This document shows, piece by piece, positions 1 to 4,609 of a stretch of 5,383 nucleotides of DNA. The stretch comes from Desulfobacteraceae bacterium (GTDB lineage: Bacteria > Desulfobacterota > Desulfobacteria > Desulfobacterales > Desulfosalsimonadaceae): NCBI GenBank assembly GCA_007136525.1, contig SLGU01000215.1:1-5383 (forward strand), in the 5' to 3' direction. Position numbers and translations under genes: made by a program. The number at the start of each line of letters is the position of its first letter. Positions within the stretch are counted from its first letter, which is position 1. Below the pieces are notes generated by a model. That model was not told where the DNA came from. It worked only from the letters and a program-made list of their open reading frames with translations, and searched no databases.

Positions 1-2
1 CC

Positions 3-131
3 GTAGATGTTGATCGGCGAGGCGTTGATGTGAATCCTCACCGTCGTGAGGCTGTATCGGTCAGGGTCACCGTCAATGACCGAAGAATTGTGATGCCGCT
101 GTTATCGCGATTGTCTAATATGATGCCATAA
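3..131 (+). CDS. 3' end of an unrecognised gene (partial, cut by window edge)
   Basis: The third frame is open from the first bases to a TAA at 129-131, giving about 42 residues. The tail is rich in V, R, D and N (it includes VSVRVTVNDRRIV and ends RLSNMMP). The other two forward frames stop within the first dozen bases. The alternating hydrophobic and polar residues suggest a beta-strand-rich end of a protein, but I do not recognise the family. The gene starts outside the window. No clear terminator follows; the next features are the repeat at 156-264 and a new promoter at 292-322, so this gene is probably not in the same transcript as the lipoprotein. An open frame this short could also be chance, so confidence is moderate. 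Confidence 0.45.
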   Translation, partial: VDVDRRGVDVNPHRREAVSVRVTVNDRRIVMPLLSRLSNMMP

Positions 132-155
132 ATATAATTTTTCCGAAAAGCAAAC

Positions 156-264
156 TATTCCTGGACGCCTTATATTTGCACCTTGAATCTGGCAATCATG
201 CCCGGCCCGAAAGTCGCATTATTTGGAGGAGCATAGCCGCATGGTGCATTTTACAAAACCAGAA
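156..264. repeat. Diverged direct repeat, copy A
   Basis: This block aligns with 3189-3290 in the same orientation, from TATTCCTG to ACCAGAA, at roughly three matches in four by eye with a few 1-5 base gaps. The best-kept parts are TTTGCACCTTG, CAATC-TG-CCGG-CC, CATTA, and GGAGG followed by CATAGCCG-ATG. Copy A also has TGCACC (177-182) and GGTGCA (243-248), which could close a stem; copy B has a mismatch there. Copy A lies directly upstream of the riboswitch promoter. Its nature is unknown: it could be an intergenic repeat, remains of duplicated promoter-proximal DNA, or a decayed gene. Confidence 0.7.
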
Positions 265-291
265 GTTTTTTTTAAAAACTAAACAAAACAC

Positions 292-322
292 TTGACAGCC
301 ATGTTTACCTGACGGATATAAA
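292..322 (+). promoter_or_regulatory. Sigma70-type promoter of the riboswitch-lipoprotein transcript
   Basis: A perfect -35 TTGACA lies at 292-297. The -10 lies in GATATAAA at 315-322: GATATA gives a 17-base spacer, ATATAA 18 and TATAAA 19. An A/T-rich tract with T8 and A5 runs (about 265-290) lies just upstream, where an UP element would sit. Transcription would start near 327-330, immediately before the first conserved bases of the riboswitch, which independently supports the call. Confidence 0.75.
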
Positions 323-330
323 AATTATGA

Positions 331-426
331 TAAAGCCAAACCAATTGTGAGATTGGGACGGAAAATCACGGGTCTTTAAGATACCTGAGCCTGCCTGCGA
401 TTCGATCAAGACAGCCGGATTGCCAT
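331..426 (+). promoter_or_regulatory. GEMM-I class riboswitch (cyclic di-GMP-I type) aptamer
   Basis: Seen in the sequence: GCCAAACC (335-342) leads into a hairpin CCAATT/GATTGG (341-346 with 351-356) closed by the GNRA tetraloop GTGA (347-350). Next come GGGACGGAAA (355-364), then CACGGGTCTT (367-376) pairing through GTCTT (372-376) with AAGAC (408-412), and AGCCGGATTGCC (413-424). This order (AAACC, GNRA hairpin, GGGACGnAAA, CGGGTCT, GACAGCCGG-TTGCC) is the signature of the GEMM-I family, which senses c-di-GMP; a Geobacter-type subgroup senses 3',3'-cGAMP. The arm between 377 and 407 is longer than usual. The aptamer sits at the 5' end of the predicted transcript and before a terminator, as expected for a transcriptional switch. 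It should control the lipoprotein gene at 643. The class is recognised with good confidence; the exact ligand is not settled. Confidence 0.82.
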
Positions 427-453
427 TTCGATAGTGGTAGTCCGGCTTTTTTT
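413..453 (+). terminator. Intrinsic terminator forming the riboswitch expression platform
   Basis: AGCCGGATTGCCA (413-425) pairs with TGGTAGTCCGGCT (435-447) in an essentially continuous 13-bp stem with two G-T pairs, around a short loop. The stem runs straight into seven T residues (447-453). The 5' arm is the same segment that forms the conserved 3' strand of the aptamer, so the two folds exclude each other. Ligand-stabilised aptamer should therefore prevent termination and switch the downstream gene ON. The terminator is clear in the sequence; the direction of the switch is inferred from the overlap. Confidence 0.85.
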
Positions 454-626
454 ATGCATTTTCAAATAGCTTAAGAAACCGAAGGCCAGGCTTATATGTC
501 TGCGGTTTAGAGCAAGATGCCGCCGCGATCTTCAACGAAATCAAAATTTTTAGATGGGTTTTCGTATGAATGTTTTTTTAACATTGTACAAAGGGGCATT
601 GCTATTGGTGCAGACTATTGTGGCTT

Positions 627-636
627 AAAGGAGGGG
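627..636 (+). promoter_or_regulatory. Strong ribosome binding site that fixes the lipoprotein start
   Basis: AAAGGAGGGG lies six bases before the ATG at 643. The same frame is open back to an ATG at 517, but that codon has no Shine-Dalgarno sequence, and starting there would bury the lipoprotein signal peptide behind 42 extra residues. The 643 start is clearly preferred. Confidence 0.9.
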
Positions 637-642
637 TTTGTT

Positions 643-2772
643 ATGAAAACACGTCAAAAAAGGAAGTCCGGTTTTGCAAACTGGTATTTATTGACGGCTG
701 TTTTTCTAACGATTGCCTGTTTCCTGGTCGGATGCGACGGAAGCATCAGCGGTGGAAAGGATGACGACGGCGGACCGTTTATGGGCGGGGAGGGAACCGG
801 TGAAGATGGTATCACCACCTTCTGGCGGTATTTTGGTGAGTACACCACCAATGATTGGGGCACAAATTTTTCCGTTGATCTTGCCGATGACGGCGGCTTT
901 CTGGTGGCAGGCGAAAGATGGTTGCGCCCTGACTGGGGAGGAGATTACAGCGCAGTTGACGCAAGGGATTTTATTATTTTCAAAGCAGATGAAAAAGGCA
1001 TTGTCGAGTGGCGAACGACCGAACATAACCCTGAAGTTGAGGAAATCCTCTATGATGTCAAACAAACAGCGGATGGCGGAGCAATTGCGGTTGGCACTTT
1101 AAAAGAGGGGGATGCGCTTTATGCGCTTGCCATAAAGGTGGACTCAGATGGAGAAGTCGCGTGGAAAAAAACCTTTGACGGAGGGGGGACACACTTTAAT
1201 GAGGCCCGCGCTGTTTGCGTGCTCGATGATGGATATGCCATTGCGGGCGCCACGCACAGCGAGGTTGGGGTCCGCGAATTTTATTTCTGGTTTTTTAAAA
1301 TCGACTTCAATGGCAATAAAATTGACGGCTCTGAGCGTCTGCCGGTATTGAGAGCTGCGGCGAGAGCCATGGACAGAATTGATGGCGGTGGCTTTATTCT
1401 TGCAGGGCATGCAAGGTATGCCGCTGGCGGGCAGACACCCCACTTGCACGCAGCCCGGCTTGATGAAAACGGTGATCTCCTCTGGAACCGGTATTATGGA
1501 ACGGGATTTGCTGAAGCCGTTCGCAGTGTCGGTCAAAACGGGTTTATTGTTGCAGGAACGACAAGCGAATACCCTTGGACGCCGGATCACAGCAAAGCGG
1601 ATGGCCGTGTTCTCCGCATTGATTCGGAGGGCGATGTGATATGGGACCGGGTGCTGGGCGGTTCAGATGGCGATACGTTCAATGGTGTTGGCGTAACGGC
1701 ATCCGGCAATTTTATTGCTGCAGGTCTTACCCGCTCCTATACCGATTCATACGGCCGTCCCAACATTTTTCTGGCCAAGCTGGATAAAAACGGCAACCCG
1801 CTCTGGCAGAAAGCCAAGGGGAAAAAAGGGATGAACGAGGATGCCGGCCATGCAATTGCGATGACCCCGGATTGGGGGTTTGTCGTCGCTGGGCGGGGGC
1901 CGAACACCCTTGTAAAATTTGACAGGAATGGAGACACCGTAAAACTTGACGATGTTGATTTTTCGTATACGGTTGTTGAGGGTGAAGGGTTGATCAACAT
2001 GATCAATGCCGCAGACATTGCCATGACTGCTGCCGACGCGGTCATCATTCCTTTCAGGATTGGCGCCATGCCGACAGACCTGTTGATCGATACGCTGGAT
2101 GGGATGACGGTACCGGAATGGTGCAATCGTGGCGGCAACTTCCAATGGGAGCCCTTGCCGCAAGCACTACCGGATTTGAACGGGCAATCCCTTTTACTTA
2201 CCTTCAGCAGCTGTGAGACCGGTTCCGCAATGGACCCGATCATTTTGAGTGGAAGCCTTTCCATCACGGTGGACTCGGTTTCCGGAGCCCTCACAACCGG
2301 CAACTACGAGCTGCAGACCCTTATAAACCTGATCAACATCTCCGTTACCGATGATGCGGGTGGGACAAACTATTCAGGCGGATTGGCATACAATCGGAAA
2401 GCCGCGGCTGGAAGCCTCACGGAGCAGGTCGTCATTGATACAAAACCTTTGACCATATCTGATGAATACATTTTGACGATCCATCAACTTGACTTGTCCG
2501 CAACCCGGACGGTTTCAGGTGCTTTGAATATCGGCGCTGCCGGGGAGCAGGGGTTTATCGAAACAGGCCAGATCACCGGACGCTTGGCCATAAGGATTGA
2601 AATACCGGTATCCGTCAATGCGATGGATGTGCCCACAGCGGGCAAACTGCGGGTTTTGGCACAGGATAACAGCCGCCTGCTCATGACGTTTGAAAATGGG
2701 TATGTTCATATTGCGGTAGATACAAATGGGAACGGCGAGATTGACGATACCGATCGAATAGAGTGGGAATGA
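643..2772 (+). CDS. Lipoprotein with seven propeller-type repeats and a C-terminal EF-hand-like loop
   Basis: The 709-residue product starts with a basic stretch (KTRQKRK), a hydrophobic segment (about 15-30) and the lipobox LVGC with the lipidated Cys31. A flexible Gly/Asp/Ser linker follows. Residues ~70-440 contain seven copies of a 50-61 residue unit. Each has a DGGFxVAG-like strand (83, 144, 195, 248, 298, 354, 410) followed by a KxDxxGxxxW-like turn (about 113, 164, 218, 271, 324, 378, 424), which suggests a seven-bladed beta-propeller. Residues ~440-690 look beta-rich, with Cys494 and Cys524 in a pattern C-x-GG ... LLLTFSSC ... LSGSLSITV common in secreted proteobacterial proteins; a disulfide is likely. 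D-x-N-x-N-G-x-I-x-x-x-D at 693-704 fits a full EF-hand-type calcium loop. The protein is probably anchored on the envelope surface or in the periplasm, in a binding or adhesion role; no catalytic residues were recognised. Its leader carries the riboswitch, so a cyclic dinucleotide should control it. Function is inferred only from architecture. Confidence 0.85.
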   Translation: MKTRQKRKSGFANWYLLTAVFLTIACFLVGCDGSISGGKDDDGGPFMGGEGTGEDGITTFWRYFGEYTTNDWGTNFSVDLADDGGFLVAGERWLRPDWGGDYSAVDARDFIIFKADEKGIVEWRTTEHNPEVEEILYDVKQTADGGAIAVGTLKEGDALYALAIKVDSDGEVAWKKTFDGGGTHFNEARAVCVLDDGYAIAGATHSEVGVREFYFWFFKIDFNGNKIDGSERLPVLRAAARAMDRIDGGGFILAGHARYAAGGQTPHLHAARLDENGDLLWNRYYGTGFAEAVRSVGQNGFIVAGTTSEYPWTPDHSKADGRVLRIDSEGDVIWDRVLGGSDGDTFNGVGVTASGNFIAAGLTRSYTDSYGRPNIFLAKLDKNGNPLWQKAKGKKGMNEDAGHAIAMTPDWGFVVAGRGPNTLVKFDRNGDTVKLDDVDFSYTVVEGEGLINMINAADIAMTAADAVIIPFRIGAMPTDLLIDTLDGMTVPEWCNRGGNFQWEPLPQALPDLNGQSLLLTFSSCETGSAMDPIILSGSLSITVDSVSGALTTGNYELQTLINLINISVTDDAGGTNYSGGLAYNRKAAAGSLTEQVVIDTKPLTISDEYILTIHQLDLSATRTVSGALNIGAAGEQGFIETGQITGRLAIRIEIPVSVNAMDVPTAGKLRVLAQDNSRLLMTFENGYVHIAVDTNGNGEIDDTDRIEWE

Positions 2773-3113
2773 TTTCAAGACCCGGCCCTTTGTAAAAGGT
2801 CTGCCTGGGCTCAATTCATTAGTTTCGCAGGGGTTGCCAACCCAGGTAGTATTCTTTGGAGTCCCGAAATCTGAGAAATTAATCTGTTATTTCGAAATGG
2901 TCCGAAAATGAAAAGAGCCATGGCAGACCTAAAGATCAGAATGCTCAAGAATGATGGGGTTGCGCCAGCGACAACATTAATTTATCATCATCTTCTGCAC
3001 TTTTATTGAGCTAAACACAAACTGAAAATCCGGCTTGAAAGCTCGCCGGGTAAATTGCCTCGGGAATATGATTCCCAGAGAGCCAATAGGGCATCTTATT
3101 TCCATAACGTCAT

Positions 3114-3145
3114 AAGCCCCATTCTGTCGAGGGGCTTTCCTTTCT
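3114..3145 (+). terminator. Probable intrinsic terminator
   Basis: AAGCCCC (3114-3120) and GGGGCTT (3131-3137) form a perfect 7-bp GC-rich stem with a 10-base loop, followed by the T-rich TTTCCTTTCTC. The tail is interrupted by cytosines, so it is not ideal. It lies about 340 bases after the lipoprotein stop and is the best candidate for ending that transcript, or a short unrecognised RNA between them. Confidence 0.5.
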
Positions 3146-3188
3146 CAGGCGGGAATATCAGGTGCACTTTGCTTGCCAGAAAATAGGA

Positions 3189-3290
3189 TATTCCTGAACC
3201 TCCAGAAATTTGCACCTTGCTTATGACAATCCTGTCCGGGCCCAAATTCACATTACTGGAGGGACATAGCCGTATGCTGCACTACCAGAA
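3189..3290. repeat. Diverged direct repeat, copy B
   Basis: This is the second copy of the block at 156-264, same orientation, about 3 kb away. The longest identical run is TTTGCACCTTG, and GGAGG followed by CATAGCCG-ATG is kept. Relative to copy A it lacks one T in the CATTA-TGGAGG segment and five bases before ACCAGAA. It lies between the lipoprotein gene and the regulator, so the two copies bracket the riboswitch-lipoprotein module. Confidence 0.7.
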
Positions 3291-3442
3291 ACAGATTGAT
3301 TGCCAACAATACCCTTGGCTTCTTAAGATCATGAGGTATTCCTCGGGGGTCGGCTAAGGGCATGTTAAAAGCAGACAGCTATCTGGCAGCTGGTAGTGAG
3401 GCATGGCACCATTTCTCCGCGGACTTTTCAGGGTGAGATGAA

Positions 3443-3481
3443 GTTGCGATTGTGTGACTTTAGTGCAATGGTGATCGCAAC
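3443..3481. repeat. Inverted repeat upstream of the regulator gene
   Basis: GTTGCGAT (3443-3450) and ATCGCAAC (3474-3481) are perfect 8-bp complementary arms around a 23-base loop, about 60 bases before the predicted start of the Crp/Fnr-family gene. No T run follows, so it is not an intrinsic terminator. It could be an operator pair, a leader hairpin, or chance. I see no convincing -35/-10 pair between it and the gene. Confidence 0.4.
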
Positions 3482-3541
3482 ACAGATTATTTACAGGATT
3501 CATCCAATTGCAGGCATTTCTTTTTAATTGAAAAAGGATCC

Positions 3542-4297
3542 TTGGAAAGAACAGCTTCTTTACTTGACAAAAATCAAGCATTTATCCATATTCCCAAAAT
3601 GGAACGAATCGTCGATTATGATCCAGGACGTGACATCGTTTTTTTTTGCAATGCGCCATTTTTTGAGGAGCTTCCAAGAAAAATCGTGGAGGACCTGTTC
3701 AAAGCGGGCGATGTGGTCCGCTTTGCCAGGGATGCCTTTGTTTCCACTATCGGGGAGAATATCGATTCCGTGTTTTTCGTTCTCTCCGGACGCCTTCGGG
3801 TCAGTGCCTGCTCTGAAAGCGGCAGGCGGGTAACATTTTTGCTGGTCAAAGCAGGGGAACCGTATAACCTGCTTGGCCCTTACCTTAACCGCCCCCGCTT
3901 CCTCGAAGCCCAGGCTGTTCAAAACACGAGATGCCTTCGCATCCGGGGCAAAGACTATCTTGAGTTCGTGAAAAACCAACCCCTCATTGTTTTTCCCATC
4001 ATCAAATGGATCGGCATGGGGCTTGACAGTGCCAACTCCCGGATTCTCGATTTAATGGAAAAAAAAGTGGAAAACCGCGTTTTGCGCGTTCTGAACACCC
4101 TCCATCAGAAATTCGGGTCGCCGCTATTGTTTACCAGCCAGGAAATCGCCGAAATCGCCGGCACCACACAGGAATCCGCTCTCAGGACAATGGGACTTCT
4201 CCGTGAAATGGGTATTATCGCTACCCAGCGCGGAAAAATCTGGATCAAGGACGCCGATGCGCTTAAAGATATCGAGTTCGGGATCATTACCATCTGA
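3542..4297 (+). CDS. Crp/Fnr-family transcriptional regulator
   Basis: The 251-residue product has the two-domain Crp/Fnr layout. Residues ~35-145 form a cyclic-nucleotide-binding-like beta-barrel (DSVFFVLSGRLRVSA at 75-89, GEPYNLLG at 105-112). A long dimerisation helix follows (~148-190). A C-terminal winged helix contains TSQEIAEIAG (198-207), recognition helix TTQESALRTMGLLREMGI (208-225) and wing GKIWIKD (231-237). The canonical phosphate-binding Arg-Ser/Thr motif of cAMP-binding members is not visible (LEAQAVQ at 121-127), so cAMP is probably not the ligand. Only three cysteines (36, 90, 131) are present and the FNR iron-sulfur cluster pattern is absent. The TTG at 3542 follows AAAGGA (3533-3538) at only three bases; the alternative ATG at 3599 has no ribosome binding site and would give 232 residues. 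A Crp/Fnr-type palindrome lies between this gene and the permease, its likely target. The effector is unknown. Confidence 0.9.
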   Translation: MERTASLLDKNQAFIHIPKMERIVDYDPGRDIVFFCNAPFFEELPRKIVEDLFKAGDVVRFARDAFVSTIGENIDSVFFVLSGRLRVSACSESGRRVTFLLVKAGEPYNLLGPYLNRPRFLEAQAVQNTRCLRIRGKDYLEFVKNQPLIVFPIIKWIGMGLDSANSRILDLMEKKVENRVLRVLNTLHQKFGSPLLFTSQEIAEIAGTTQESALRTMGLLREMGIIATQRGKIWIKDADALKDIEFGIITI

Positions 4298-4325
4298 CCG
4301 ATTCATCAATACCCGCCTTTTTTCC

Positions 4326-4348
4326 CCAGGAACAACTTTTTTTCCTGG
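4326..4348. other. Hairpin just after the regulator gene, possible weak terminator
   Basis: CCAGGAA (4326-4332) and TTCCTGG (4342-4348) form a perfect 7-bp stem with a 9-base T-rich loop, 28 bases after the regulator's stop. The stem is followed by CCCTGAAAAAAAA, not a T run, so it does not meet the usual criteria for an intrinsic terminator on either strand. It may stabilise the 3' end of the mRNA. Confidence 0.35.
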
Positions 4349-4379
4349 CCCTGAAAAAAAATGACAAAAAACACACCAA

Positions 4380-4395
4380 TATGACGAGTGTCATA
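4380..4395. promoter_or_regulatory. Candidate Crp/Fnr-family operator
   Basis: TATGACGAGTGTCATA is a perfect inverted repeat: TATGAC, four spacer bases, GTCATA. Two half-sites around a 4-base spacer is the arrangement bound by FNR-type dimers (FNR itself: TTGAT-N4-ATCAA). The neighbouring gene encodes such a regulator. The centre (4387.5) lies about 41-46 bases upstream of the start predicted from the -10 at 4418-4427, close to the class II activator position. The palindrome is directly visible; that the neighbouring regulator binds it is inference. Confidence 0.6.
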
Positions 4396-4417
4396 GACGT
4401 CTCAAGACAAATCCGGT

Positions 4418-4427
4418 TTTATACAAT
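4418..4427 (+). promoter_or_regulatory. Candidate -10 element of the permease promoter
   Basis: TTTATACAAT contains overlapping -10-like hexamers TATACA (4420-4425) and TACAAT (4422-4427). There is no good -35 at the right distance (GTCTCA at 4399-4404). A poor -35 next to an activator palindrome is typical of activator-dependent promoters. The predicted leader to the permease start is about 175 nt. Confidence 0.4.
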
Positions 4428-4579
4428 TGGCGCGGCGTAAAAGCCGGGGCAGGCAAGGGACGGCCTGAATCAAACGGGCACCATGGTTTCCCATGAAAAA
4501 TGCACCAATCTTTCCGTACCCTTGTTTCAGAAAATCAATTTACAGTGAGTTTTTCAGCCGCAACAACAATTTAAATGGC

Positions 4580-4594
4580 TGCCTCCGGCAGGCA
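4580..4594 (+). other. Short hairpin next to the permease ribosome binding site
   Basis: TGCCT (4580-4584) and AGGCA (4590-4594) form a 5-bp stem with loop CCGGC, ending four bases before the Shine-Dalgarno AAGGAGAG (4598-4605). It could influence translation initiation, but the stem is short and could be chance. Confidence 0.3.
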
Positions 4595-4609
4595 TGCAAG
4601 GAGAGAAAA

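Larger units (their letters stand above)
2773..3541. other. 769-bp region without a convincing gene
   Basis: No open frame here has both a plausible ribosome binding site and protein-like composition. The region contains small hairpins, including GGGTT-GCC-AACCC (2831-2843) and CGAAAT/ATTTCG (2865-2870 with 2889-2894), GGGAAT-ATG-ATTCCC (starting near 3062), a probable terminator (3114-3145), repeat copy B (3189-3290), a leader-like tract (3296-3334) and an inverted repeat (3443-3481). No clear T-tailed terminator sits directly behind the lipoprotein gene. The gap may hold decayed sequence or an unrecognised small RNA. Confidence 0.6.

Noticed and set aside
264..280. AGTTTTT-TTT-AAAAACT hairpin as a terminator of the upstream partial gene
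   Set aside because: The stem is almost entirely A-T and too weak; it fits better as the A/T-rich tract upstream of the promoter.
517..642. N-terminal extension of the lipoprotein gene to the ATG at 517
   Set aside because: No ribosome binding site precedes it, it would hide the signal peptide, and AAAGGAGGGG sits at ideal spacing before the ATG at 643.
2908..3009. Small open frame of 33 codons beginning MKRAMADLKIRML, faintly like the N terminus of tyrosine recombinases
   Set aside because: No ribosome binding site, very short, and the resemblance is too weak to claim a recombinase remnant.
3096..3281. Minus-strand open stretch of about 61 codons through repeat B
   Set aside because: It has no good start codon or ribosome binding site. 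In the aligned segment, differences between the two repeat copies do not concentrate at third codon positions, which argues against selection for a protein.
3362..3436. 24-codon open frame (MLKADSYLAAGSEAWHH...) upstream of the regulator as a leader peptide
   Set aside because: The only purine-rich stretch (AAGGG) almost touches the ATG, and no attenuator structure follows.
3354..3581. Minus-strand 75-residue open frame in the gap before the regulator
   Set aside because: It overlaps the regulator's start and has a Cys/His/Pro-rich low-complexity composition, with no recognisable domain.
4493..4609. In-frame upstream ATG that would lengthen the permease by 39 residues
   Set aside because: It has no Shine-Dalgarno sequence and the added residues are polar; the ATG at 4610 has AAGGAGAG at good spacing.
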